Positions 47,059 through 54,504 of a stretch of DNA of 64,000 nt are shown here, piece after piece. The first letter of the stretch is position 1; each line of letters starts with the position of its first letter. Where the stretch lies: assembly GCF_000021925.1 (NCBI RefSeq), contig NC_011830.1, positions 3,941,001 through 4,005,000 on the forward strand, in the 5' to 3' direction. A program made the position numbers and the translations under genes. This stretch comes from Desulfitobacterium hafniense DCB-2. Its GTDB lineage: Bacteria > Bacillota > Desulfitobacteriia > Desulfitobacteriales > Desulfitobacteriaceae. The notes under the pieces were generated by a model. That model saw only the letters and a list, made by a program, of their open reading frames with translations, searched no databases and had not been told where the DNA came from.

Positions 47059-47569
47059 GTTTCAATAACCTCACCTTATCTGGGTGATTCACTTTATGTT
47101 GAAGTTGAAGCAACCCATATACTAAGGATTCCGGCCGTGGAGGGCAGCCGGGAATATAGACATCGACGGGGACTATTTTGTCCACACCTGTCAACATGGA
47201 ATAGGAATCCGCAAAAGGGCCGCCTGCACTGGCACAGCTGCCCATAGCAATAACCCATTTCGGCTCAGGCATCTGGTCGTAAATCATCCGCAGCAGAGGA
47301 GCCATTTTGCGAGTACATGTTCCAGCGACAATCATGACATCGGCATGGCGAGGTGACGCCCGGAAGACCTCATACCCAAAACGAGAGATGTCAACACGCG
47401 GACCACCTGCAGCCATCATTTCGATAGCACAGCAAGCTAAACCGAAGGTTACCGGCCAAAAAGAATGCCCCCGACCCCAGTTGAGAACTTTATCAATACT
47501 GGTGAGCAGCACATTTTTTTCCATAAGAGCTTCGGCTTCGCGGAGTTCTTTCTCTTTTGCTACATCCAC
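47048..47569 (-). CDS. nuoB: NADH-quinone oxidoreductase subunit B, cluster N2
   Basis: About 173 residues. The ligands of the terminal [4Fe-4S] cluster N2 are visible as the tandem cysteines in GLACCAIEMM, then GTCTRKM and IPGCPPRPE. I prefer GTG at 47569, with GGAAGG upstream, over an in-frame TTG at 47590 inside the end of nuoA. The gene overlaps nuoA. Confidence 0.94.
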   Translation of the reverse strand: MDVAKEKELREAEALMEKNVLLTSIDKVLNWGRGHSFWPVTFGLACCAIEMMAAGGPRVDISRFGYEVFRASPRHADVMIVAGTCTRKMAPLLRMIYDQMPEPKWVIAMGSCASAGGPFADSYSMLTGVDKIVPVDVYIPGCPPRPESLVYGLLQLQHKVNHPDKVRLLKHGK

Positions 47570-47916
47570 TCTAATGCACCTTCCTTCCAAGCATACCAGA
47601 AACCAACTAAAAGAATGACAATGAATACGAACATTTCAATAAAAGCGAAGGTTCCCAGTTGGCGGAACGACAACGCCCACGGAAACAGGAATACCGTTTC
47701 TACGTCAAAGGCCGTAAAAACAAGGGCATAAAGAAAATAATTGCTTTTGAAGCCTAACCAAGTACGTCCAATGGTTTGGTTACCACCTTCATAGGGTGTT
47801 AACTTTTCAGGAACCGGTTTTTTCGGAGCTAAGAGTTTTGGCATCAACATCATAATTAAGTTGATGGCAATTGCCACCACAAGAGCAATCCCCACAGCAG
47901 CAAAATTATCAGACAT
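47560..47916 (-). CDS. nuoA: NADH-quinone oxidoreductase subunit A
   Basis: A 118-residue, three-helix membrane subunit. PYEGGNQTIGRTWLGFKSNYFLYALVFTAFDVETVFLFPW, of which YEGG and FDVETVFLFP are diagnostic, identifies it. ATG 47916 with GGGAGGTAG upstream is chosen; the frame is open to 47976 without a site. It is the first gene of nuoABCDHIJKLMN. Confidence 0.95.
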   Translation of the reverse strand: MSDNFAAVGIALVVAIAINLIMMLMPKLLAPKKPVPEKLTPYEGGNQTIGRTWLGFKSNYFLYALVFTAFDVETVFLFPWALSFRQLGTFAFIEMFVFIVILLVGFWYAWKEGALEWM

Positions 47917-47966
47917 CTTCCTACCTCCCTTCATAAAAAAAATTGTGTTTCCCATAAACCAAACCC

Positions 47967-47996
47967 ATTGTGCCATATTTGTTTATGAATAGTCAA
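47967..47996 (-). promoter_or_regulatory. Possible promoter of the nuo operon
   Basis: On the minus strand TTGACT (47991-47996), an 18-nt spacer and CACAAT (47967-47972), 51 nt before the nuoA start. The -10 box is imperfect. Confidence 0.45.
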
Positions 47997-48040
47997 CAAT
48001 TATGTATGTCTAATATCTTGAATGCCAATTATAAATATTT

Positions 48041-48805
48041 TCAAACAATATCCAGTTGCTGTTGAACGGGAGCAAAGCTTCGGCGATGAATCGGACTCAC
48101 TCCATGGCGGCGCAGAGCCATCAGATGTTCCCGGGTACCATAACCCTTGTTCTTGGCAAATCCATACTCAGGATAAAGTTTGTCCAGTTCACCCATTAAA
48201 TGATCCCTGGAGACCTTGGCCAAAATGGATGCGGCTGCGATACTGGCACTTAAAGCATCGCCATCGATGATGCCTTTTTGGGGTATCTTGAGACTGGGTA
48301 ATTCCAAAGCATCAATCAGTAAAAAATGGGGACGCACTTTTAAGCCCTCTACAGCTCTCTTCATGGCCAATTTGGTAGCCTGAAGTATATTCAAACCATC
48401 GATCTCAGCAGGTTCCGCACTGCCGACAGCATAGCCGATAGCCTGCTCTTTGATCTGTTGGAACAGTTTTTCCCGTTTGCTCTCCGTCAATTTTTTGGAA
48501 TCGTTAAGCCCGGGTAAATTAAATTTGGCGGGAAGAATACAGGTAGCCGCCACGACGGGACCTGCCAAAGGTCCCCTCCCCGCTTCATCAATTCCGGCAA
48601 TATGTAGATACCCGTTGAGCCATAGTTGTTTTTCTTCCCTTAACAGGGCTTCGATACGTTCTGCTTCCACCAGGCGGGCTTCCCATTCCTTATAATAACG
48701 AACAATCAGATTCTGTATCCCAAGGCGCTCGTCCTGAGCACAGGCTTTAAGAAATTCCTCCGAAGGTTCAGTATTAAGAACCTCGCTCACCTCACGGATA
48801 CTCAT
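48041..48805 (-). CDS. rnhB: Ribonuclease HII
   Basis: Removes ribonucleotides from DNA and RNA:DNA hybrids; about 254 residues. The catalytic acids are in AGIDEAGRGPLAGPVVAA (D and E), LLIDAL and DGDALSASIAAASILAKVSRD. An N-terminal extension of about 70 residues (MSIREVSEVL...) resembles the Bacillus enzyme. I prefer ATG 48805 over an upstream one at 48874. It follows rbgA, as in other Firmicutes. Confidence 0.94.
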   Translation of the reverse strand: MSIREVSEVLNTEPSEEFLKACAQDERLGIQNLIVRYYKEWEARLVEAERIEALLREEKQLWLNGYLHIAGIDEAGRGPLAGPVVAATCILPAKFNLPGLNDSKKLTESKREKLFQQIKEQAIGYAVGSAEPAEIDGLNILQATKLAMKRAVEGLKVRPHFLLIDALELPSLKIPQKGIIDGDALSASIAAASILAKVSRDHLMGELDKLYPEYGFAKNKGYGTREHLMALRRHGVSPIHRRSFAPVQQQLDIV

Positions 48806-48922
48806 TCGAGATATTCCCTTCAACGTATGCTCCTCTTTCCTACTCTCTCTTTTACTGGAATCCTGACGATTCACAAAACAAACCTGAAATTTAAATCAAC
48901 TCTCATTTGAGATTATTATAAG

Positions 48923-49753
48923 CTATTTCACTGTGTGATCCAAAGTGAATTTTCCTAATGAACCTGCCCGGAATTCCCTTAGGAAGATCTGAGCTGCTTT
49001 CAAGATATCCACTTGTCCCCCTTTAACCAAGCAGCCTCTCTTTCGTCCAATACCCTCCAGATCCAGGTTTTGAACATCTTCAGTATACCGGGTTAAAGCC
49101 TCCGGATAATTTTCCTTGAGCTGCTCCAGTACCCAGAGGGACAGTTCTTCAAGATTGAGCACTTCATCCCGGATAGCACCTACGGCCCCCAGCTTTTTGC
49201 CCACTTCAGGATCTTCAAACTTTGGCCAAAGCAACCCCGGTGTATCCAGCAACTCCACTCGCTCATGAATGCGAATCCACTGATTGCCCCGGGTCACCCC
49301 CGGTTTATTGCCTGTCTTAGCTTTTGCACTTCCAATAAGATTATTCACCAGGGAGGACTTTCCACAATTAGGTATACCCACGATCATCACCCGGATGCTG
49401 CGGGCACGAATTCCTTTGGCCGTCCATTTTTCTATCTTATGGGCCATGAGCCGCTCGACTTCGGGAACAATTTTGCCTACTCCGGCACCGCTGGTTGCGC
49501 TTACCGCCAAGACGGGATTGGATTGACGAAGTTTACGTGTCCAGATCTCTGTCCAGTAAGGATCAGCCAAATCCACCTTGTTCAGGATAATTATTTTCGG
49601 CTTATCCCCCAACATCTCCTGCAGCAGAGGGTTTCTGCTGCTTTCCGGTAAACGGGCATCCCCTAATTCGATGACCACATCCACCCAACGCAGCTGTTCC
49701 AACAACAACCGTTTTGCTTTGGCCATATGGCCAGGAAACCACTGAATACTCAA
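48923..49753 (-). CDS. rbgA: Ribosome biogenesis GTPase RbgA (YlqF)
   Basis: A circularly permuted GTPase needed for late 50S assembly; 276 residues. G-motifs appear in the permuted order: G4 NKVDLAD (about 58), G1 GIPNCGKSSL (about 127), G3 DTPGLL (about 172). The N-terminus IQWFPGHMAKA is family-typical. The start is TTG with AAGGTG upstream. Confidence 0.95.
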   Translation of the reverse strand: MSIQWFPGHMAKAKRLLLEQLRWVDVVIELGDARLPESSRNPLLQEMLGDKPKIIILNKVDLADPYWTEIWTRKLRQSNPVLAVSATSGAGVGKIVPEVERLMAHKIEKWTAKGIRARSIRVMIVGIPNCGKSSLVNNLIGSAKAKTGNKPGVTRGNQWIRIHERVELLDTPGLLWPKFEDPEVGKKLGAVGAIRDEVLNLEELSLWVLEQLKENYPEALTRYTEDVQNLDLEGIGRKRGCLVKGGQVDILKAAQIFLREFRAGSLGKFTLDHTVK

Positions 49754-49776
49754 CGAAACACCTTCTTATCTACCCT

Positions 49777-50289
49777 TTACCAAAAGAACTTAATTCTTTG
49801 GAAGGGACTATAAACAAACCATGCTTTCCCAATGATATAACTTCTGGGTAGAACCCCCCATTCTCTTGAATCGCCGCTCTCCCGACGGTTGTCGCCCAAA
49901 ACAAAGATATTTTCAGCAGGGATGGTTTCAGGTTCAAAGGGTGAATAATCCCCTTGCTTCAGATAGGGCTCCTGAATCAGCGAGCCGTTGACATAAACCT
50001 GATTGCCCTTGAGCTCAACAGTCTCACCATCCACAGCAATAACCCGTTTGACAAAGGTGCGGCTGGTATCTTTCGGATAAGCAAAAACCACAATATCGCC
50101 CCGGGTGGGGGTTCCGTATTGGTAAGCAAAACGATTCACGAGAATTCTATCCCCTGGAACCAAAGTCGGCTCCATGGAATTTGAAGAAATAGTATAGGGC
50201 TGAAGTACAAACAAACGTAAAAGAGCAGCACAAACGACCACTGCTGCCAGGACCCAGATTAACCATCCGATTCTTGTCTTATGCTTCAC
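49777..50289 (-). CDS. lepB: Signal peptidase I
   Basis: A 170-residue membrane-anchored signal peptidase. One N-terminal helix (about 9-30) is followed by the catalytic Ser in SSNSMEPTLVPGDRILVNRF and the catalytic Lys in VKRVIAVDGE; GDNRRESGDSREWG is the C-terminal signature. The start is GTG with GGAGGAG upstream. It lies between rplS and rbgA as in Bacillus. Confidence 0.94.
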   Translation of the reverse strand: MKHKTRIGWLIWVLAAVVVCAALLRLFVLQPYTISSNSMEPTLVPGDRILVNRFAYQYGTPTRGDIVVFAYPKDTSRTFVKRVIAVDGETVELKGNQVYVNGSLIQEPYLKQGDYSPFEPETIPAENIFVLGDNRRESGDSREWGVLPRSYIIGKAWFVYSPFQRIKFFW

Positions 50290-50325
50290 CGTATTTCTCC
50301 TCCCTGTTTCAAACTCTACACGAAT

Positions 50326-50478
50326 GTAGTGGCGCGTTCACTTTCAGCTGAATGACCCAGGATGAATTTTCAGTCTGCAAGGCGAAGAAGTGAGGCATAG
50401 TGGTGCTACGCCGATTACGACAACGCGGCAGATGGAAATTCAGACAAGTCATTAAGCGAAACGTGAGCGTGTCGCTAC
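50326..50478 (+). repeat. 153-bp imperfect palindrome, MITE-like or structured RNA
   Basis: The outer 16-bp stem pairs 50326-50341 (GTAGTGGCGCGTTCAC) with 50463-50478 (GTGAGCGTGTCGCTAC). All four non-Watson-Crick positions are G-T pairs on the plus strand. Inner stems are AATGAC/GTCATT (50351-50356, 50448-50453), TGAATTT/AAATTCA (50363-50369, 50436-50442) and TCTGC/GCAGA (50374-50378, 50428-50432). It lies between lepB and rplS, opposite in strand to them. A second 10-bp inverted repeat, CGACTTCACC/GGTGAAGTCG, follows at 50536-50605. Confidence 0.65.
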
Positions 50479-50689
50479 ACTAGTATGAGCAGAAATTTTG
50501 AGGAGCATACAGCATTTTTCAAGACAAAGAAAACCCGACTTCACCCGAAGACAAGGCTATCGCACTTGTTTGCTTTTTAATCACCCATCCAGGAAGGTGA
50601 AGTCGTTGGTTGCACTTATGCCGGATGAAAGTATGCAAGGTCGTTATACTTTCTGACCGTGCAAAAAAAGCGAAGGGGATTTTGTATAT

Positions 50690-50716
50690 AATAAAAGGGC
50701 CGGATAGCTCCAGCCC
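50690..50716 (-). terminator. Terminator after rplS
   Basis: On the minus strand GGGCTGGA pairs with TCCGGCCC around GCTA and is followed by TTTTATT, 10 nt past the rplS stop. Confidence 0.8.
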
Positions 50717-50725
50717 ATCTTATTG

Positions 50726-51067
50726 CTAGCGACGGTCGCGAATCCGCGCTGCTTTACCTGAAAGTTCACGTAGGTAGTAGAGTTTGGCACGGCGTACGAT
50801 ACCGCGGCGTATTACCTCAATGCGGTCAATGCGAGGAGAATGCAGCGGGAAAGTCCGCTCTACTCCTACACCATAAGTTACCCGACGCACGGTGAAAGTC
50901 CGGCGCAGACCGCCGCCTTTCATCTTGATGACAACCCCTTCGAAAGCCTGAATACGTTCCCGGGTACCCTCGACAACCTTAACGTGGACACGTACGGTAT
51001 CTCCAGGACGGAAGGCAGGAAGATCTTTTTTCATTTGTTCTTCTTCAATCATGCGAATAAAATCCAT
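50726..51067 (-). CDS. rplS: 50S ribosomal protein L19
   Basis: A 113-residue large-subunit protein. It shows FRPGDTVRVHVKVVEGTRERIQAFEGVVI, GLRRTFTVRRVTYGVGVERTFPLHSP (landmarks only: FRPGDTV, GVGVERTFPLHSP) and KLYYLRELSGKAARI. GGGGGGAATC precedes the ATG. It has its own promoter and a structured leader. Confidence 0.97.
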   Translation of the reverse strand: MDFIRMIEEEQMKKDLPAFRPGDTVRVHVKVVEGTRERIQAFEGVVIKMKGGGLRRTFTVRRVTYGVGVERTFPLHSPRIDRIEVIRRGIVRRAKLYYLRELSGKAARIRDRR

Positions 51068-51081
51068 TATTGATTCCCCCC

Positions 51082-51160
51082 TTCCTTGCCTAGATGTTCA
51101 TACACTGAGCTGGTGTTTCATCACCAAGCTTTTCACAGTGAGCGGACCATCCGTTTTACC
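51082..51160 (-). promoter_or_regulatory. L19 leader, ribosomal protein autoregulatory element
   Basis: On the minus strand the rplS leader reads GGTCCGCTCACTGTG, then AGCTTGGTG, loop ATGAAA, CACCAGCT and CAGTG. This gives the nested hairpin (CACTG/CAGTG enclosing AGCT-GGTG/CACC-AGCT) that I recognise as the Firmicutes L19 leader motif. It probably binds L19 to repress its own translation. Confidence 0.7.
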
Positions 51161-51166
51161 GTGATA

Positions 51167-51196
51167 TTGTATCACAAACAATAAGCTGAGTGCAAC
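51167..51196 (-). promoter_or_regulatory. Probable promoter of rplS
   Basis: On the minus strand TTGCAC (51191-51196), an 18-nt spacer and TACAAT (51167-51172), directly before the L19 leader. Confidence 0.55.
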
Positions 51197-51215
51197 TTTA
51201 AAAATTAAAAAAATG

Positions 51216-51275
51216 TCCGGGTCGTGTAGTTTTCATACAACACTCACTCCATAGCTCCGAGGCTGGTCAGTTCGC
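51216..51275 (+). repeat. Truncated fragment of the composite repeat, part A
   Basis: CGGGTCGTGTAG, then CTCACTCCATAGCTCCG and AGGCTGGT, align with the left end of part A of copies 1-3. Only about 60 nt are present; the pairing partners are absent. It abuts the stop codon of the SPOUT gene. Confidence 0.7.
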
Positions 51276-51833
51276 TTAATGCCCTCTTAAGCGATCTAAA
51301 ATAATGGCCGCTGCCGAGCGGACGGAAAGATGATTCCATTCTCCGGGCCCATAGATCGGTTCCAGAATGATATCGCACTCTTCCATAACTTCCCTGAGCA
51401 GGCCCCAACCTGTGCCAAAGAGCAGCAGCAACGGCTCTTCCCCATTTTCGATTTTATCCCGTACGGCGGCATAGCCTAAGGTATGGGGATATCTCCGGGC
51501 ATCCGTGGCTATCTTCAAAGGCCTTCTCCCTTGCTCCTTAAAAATCTCCTCTTCAACCTCGGCAAGCTCACTGGCTAATTTAACCCGGGCAAAGGCTTCC
51601 TGGCGATTGGGATTATATTCGGCACCAAAGCCTTCCTGCCAGTAGCCCATTATCCGTTGAGCCAAGGCTCTTTGGGCTTCAGCAGGATGGACAATATAGT
51701 AGCGTTTCACTCCGTATGTGGTAGTGCTGCGAGCGATATCGTGAATGTCCAGATTGGTGATGGAGGTGGCGATGGTTTCCATATTTTTATTGTAGACCGG
51801 TGCATGAAGCAATGCCACATACAGATCCCCCAT
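51276..51833 (-). CDS. SPOUT-type RNA methyltransferase-like protein
   Basis: A 185-residue protein. LHAPVYNKN at the start and, in the C-terminal half, PLLLLFGTGWGLLREVMEECDIILEPIYG and NHLSVRSAAAIILDRL form the trefoil-knot signature of SPOUT methyltransferases (a TrmD/TrmH-like uncharacterised branch). It follows trmD by 12 nt, suggesting co-transcription. The RNA target is unknown. Confidence 0.8.
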   Translation of the reverse strand: MGDLYVALLHAPVYNKNMETIATSITNLDIHDIARSTTTYGVKRYYIVHPAEAQRALAQRIMGYWQEGFGAEYNPNRQEAFARVKLASELAEVEEEIFKEQGRRPLKIATDARRYPHTLGYAAVRDKIENGEEPLLLLFGTGWGLLREVMEECDIILEPIYGPGEWNHLSVRSAAAIILDRLRGH

Positions 51834-51845
51834 AATGGCTCCTCC

Positions 51846-52637
51846 TTATCGGCGTTTTTTGGGCTTAGGCCTTAAATGTTCCCAGCGTGAGCGCTCTTGT
51901 GCCAGCTCAGGATGTTCTTGAATCAGTTCTTCCAATAAATTGAAATCGCTCGCTTGAAATTCAACCTTAGCGAACAAATCAGGACGCTTTAAGAAAGTAC
52001 GGCGCAGGGATTCCTTTCTGCGCCACTCTTCAATACGCCGGTGATGGCCGGATAAAAGAACATCCGGTACCTCCATCCCCTCAAATACAGGGGGACGGGT
52101 ATAGTGAGGGTATTCCAAAAGCCCTCCGCTATGAGAATCTTCCTCAGCGGAGGCTTTTTCTCCCAGAACACCGGGCAATAAACGAGCTACGGCATCCATC
52201 ATCACCATGGCTGCCAGCTCTCCTCCGGTAAGAACAAAATCCCCTAAAGACACTTCTTCATCAGCAAGACTGCGGGTGCGTTCGTCAAAGCCTTCATAGT
52301 GACCGCAAATAAAGACCAGTTCATCCCAGCGGCTCCATTCTTCGGCCTTCCGCTGTTGAAACACTTCCCCTTGAGGAGAAAGCAGCACAATCCGCCGCCG
52401 GCCAGGGCTGGGCGGCAAGTCCCGCAGTGCCGCAAAGAGGGGCTCAGGTTTGAGTACCATGCCCGCTCCTCCCCCATAAGGAACATCATCCACATTCTTA
52501 TGCTTGCTGGCAGCGTAATCCCGGAAATTAATTAAACTTACCTCAATGAGCTGTGCTGCTTGAGCCCGTTTTAAAATACTCTCATGAACGGGGGCAAACA
52601 TCTCCGGAAACAGGGTTAATACAGTGAACTTCATCAT
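51846..52637 (-). CDS. trmD: tRNA (guanine-N1-)-methyltransferase TrmD
   Basis: Methylates G37 of tRNAs; 263 residues. It shows FTVLTLFPEMF, DDVPYGGGAGMVLKPEP and the knot region VFICGHYEGFDERT, DEEVSLGDFVLTGGE with the catalytic Asp. The start overlaps the rimM end by 4 nt. Confidence 0.96.
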   Translation of the reverse strand: MMKFTVLTLFPEMFAPVHESILKRAQAAQLIEVSLINFRDYAASKHKNVDDVPYGGGAGMVLKPEPLFAALRDLPPSPGRRRIVLLSPQGEVFQQRKAEEWSRWDELVFICGHYEGFDERTRSLADEEVSLGDFVLTGGELAAMVMMDAVARLLPGVLGEKASAEEDSHSGGLLEYPHYTRPPVFEGMEVPDVLLSGHHRRIEEWRRKESLRRTFLKRPDLFAKVEFQASDFNLLEELIQEHPELAQERSRWEHLRPKPKKRR

Positions 52638-53146
52638 CGTAGTTCTTCACCATCGATGAGTCCAGGGGGCAGCTCCACATCCATCCGCTTCCCGGCTACA
52701 TCCACATGCTTCACCACTGTCTTCAAAGCCGGCACACAGATCTCCCCTTGATCCCCCTTGACCAGATAGACATCATTGGCCCCCGTCTGTATCACCTGAG
52801 CCAAAGTCCCCAGTAGCACATCTCCTTCATAGACCTGCATGCCCTCCAGTTCGAAGTAATACCAGCCTTCCTTAAGCGGCGGGACCTGGTCCCGATCCGC
52901 TTTGACCGCCCATCCTCTGATGGCTTCCGCCTCATCTCTGGTATTAATCCCTTCCAAAGTCAGATACACTTCCGATTGATGGACATTGGCATGAAGAACC
53001 TTAAGGCGACGCTGTTCCTGATTCTGCACCAGGATCACTTCCTTAAGCTTTCGGAACCGCTTGGGATTATCTGTAATGGGATAGACTTTGATTTCCCCCT
53101 GGACTCCATGGGGCTTTATGACTTCACCGATTAAGACCTCATCCAT
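52634..53146 (-). CDS. rimM: Ribosome maturation factor RimM
   Basis: A 170-residue 30S assembly factor. The N-terminal beta-barrel starts LIGEVIKPHGVQGEIKVYP; the C-terminal PRC barrel includes GWYYFELEGMQVY and ANDVYLVKG. I chose ATG 53146, 59 nt from repeat copy 3; the frame stays open into the repeat, which is not coding. The normal order khpA-rimM-trmD is kept, but the first junction is interrupted by the repeat. Confidence 0.95.
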   Translation of the reverse strand: MDEVLIGEVIKPHGVQGEIKVYPITDNPKRFRKLKEVILVQNQEQRRLKVLHANVHQSEVYLTLEGINTRDEAEAIRGWAVKADRDQVPPLKEGWYYFELEGMQVYEGDVLLGTLAQVIQTGANDVYLVKGDQGEICVPALKTVVKHVDVAGKRMDVELPPGLIDGEELR

Positions 53147-53204
53147 AGAACATTGCTCCTTTTTTGAGGAAAGTACTTTAAAATGCCCGCGAGCTGATTC
53201 TCCA

Positions 53205-53800
53205 GGATTTTGCTTTACGTCGTTCGCTCCATAAGCTGCGCGGACAAAACTAACGCTCAAGCCCTCCGCTCCGTCGGGTGCCCGGCCAAATCGCTCCTGC
53301 TCAATGGCCGGTTGGAAACGTCCTGTTTCCAACCCGACTCCGCTGCGGGCTTTTCGCGAAGTTTTGTTTCCGCTCGCTTAAATTCGCTCACATCTGTAAA
53401 GCAAAATCCTTGGGCTGCTTCTCGGGATTGAGTGGGCAGGGCGTTGTAGGTTCTTAGCTTAGTCTGCTTTCCTGCCTGAGCAGGTGTTATCGGCCCTTCT
53501 CCTAGCCATTCTGTTAGTCTTGCCGACGCCGCTTGCGGCATGGTCGGCGATTCGCTCTGGAGAAGGCATAGACTAAGCCTCAAAGGAAAACCAAAGCAAG
53601 ACCCGCGAAGTGTAGCTTTAGGCACAAAAGGGAACGGATTTAGCGGAGGGGCGGTCAGGTAAACGAAGTTTTCTTAACTTAGACGAGCCACTGGTTCACA
53701 TCAGGTGTTACCCAGAGGTTTGGCTCGGCTGTTAAGAAAGCGAGTGAACCAGCCCTGGAGCTATAAAGTGACCGTTGTGCGTAAAGCTACACAACCCGAG
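53205..53800 (-). repeat. Composite structured dispersed repeat, copy 3 (reverse orientation)
   Basis: Read on the minus strand, part A (53790 to 53612) comes first. Its outer arms are 53775-53790 and 53612-53627; the inner pairs include GGTTCAC/GTGAACC. The spacer holds the same GCCGAC-rich GC hairpin as copy 1. Part B (53410 to 53205) has arms AGGATTTTGCTTTAC and GTAAAGCAAAATCCT. It also has stem GTCGG/CCGAC, the hairpin with loop AGGAC (53311-53333) and stem CCGGCCA/TGGCCGG. It separates rimM from khpA. The strand sign follows the A-to-B order only. Confidence 0.85.
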
Positions 53801-53925
53801 CAAAGCTTAAGCGATACCGCCCGGGCAGGCGTTCCCCCTCTTACAGATCCTGCAAAACGAGCATGCAAGCCCGGACACTTACAAGCACCTAACGTCAAAA
53901 AGGGCTTAAAGCCCTTCTCAACACA

Positions 53926-54156
53926 TCACTGATCAATGTCAACATGCACTCTGCGGCCATCTTTGACTGCAGCAGCTTTTACTAACGTACGTATAGCGTT
54001 AGCAATTCTTCCCTGCTTACCAATCACTTTGCCCATATCCTCCGGAGCAACGGTGAGCTGCAGGTGAACGGATTTCTCCGTTTCCGATTGAGCAACCAGA
54101 ACTTGCTCCGGGTGATCGACTAAAGCTTTCGCAAGGACCTCTACGAGTTCCTTCAC
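53926..54156 (-). CDS. khpA: KH-domain RNA-binding protein KhpA
   Basis: A 76-residue single KH domain with the motif VIGKQGRIANAIRTLVKAAA, in which GKQG replaces the typical GxxG loop. The start is GTG at 54156 (VKELVEVLAKALVDHPEQV), preceded by GGGGGTG; a frame open to 54258 overlaps rpsP and is not used. It partners KhpB in other Firmicutes and affects sRNA and cell division control. It lies 22 nt after rpsP. Confidence 0.92.
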   Translation of the reverse strand: MKELVEVLAKALVDHPEQVLVAQSETEKSVHLQLTVAPEDMGKVIGKQGRIANAIRTLVKAAAVKDGRRVHVDIDQ

Positions 54157-54178
54157 AGGAGCACCCCCAATAATCCAA

Positions 54179-54445
54179 TTACTTCTTGGACTCATGGTAC
54201 TTAGCCAGAACCCCAGCCTTGCGAAGAAGAGACTTCGCTGTATCTGAAGGTTGAGCACCAGTTGCTAACCATTTCATTGCTTTTTCTTCATCAATGTTCA
54301 GGACTTCCGGTTGTTTCGTAGGATCATAGAAGCCGATTTCCTCAATGAAACGACCATCGCGTGGAGCATTGGAATCCGCAACGATTAAACGATAGAAAGG
54401 ATTCTTCTTAGCACCCATGCGGCGAAGACGAATTTTTGTTGCCAT
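54179..54445 (-). CDS. rpsP: 30S ribosomal protein S16
   Basis: An 88-residue protein; ATKIRLRRMGAKKNPFYRLIVADS and the FIEEIGFYDPTKQP segment are diagnostic (landmarks RLRRMGAK, GFYDP). ATG 54445 with GGAGGTG upstream is chosen over one three codons earlier. Confidence 0.97.
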   Translation of the reverse strand: MATKIRLRRMGAKKNPFYRLIVADSNAPRDGRFIEEIGFYDPTKQPEVLNIDEEKAMKWLATGAQPSDTAKSLLRKAGVLAKYHESKK

Positions 54446-54504
54446 GTTTTTCACCTCCTCACCAGGATACTTATCACCTTGCGGAAGATAAGCGAACTAG
54501 AAAA

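Noticed and set aside
53257..53932. Open frames in and around repeat copy 3, including an extension of rimM upstream of 53146
   Set aside because: They cover repeat DNA and the RimM family starts at LIGEVI; ATG 53146 gives the correct length.
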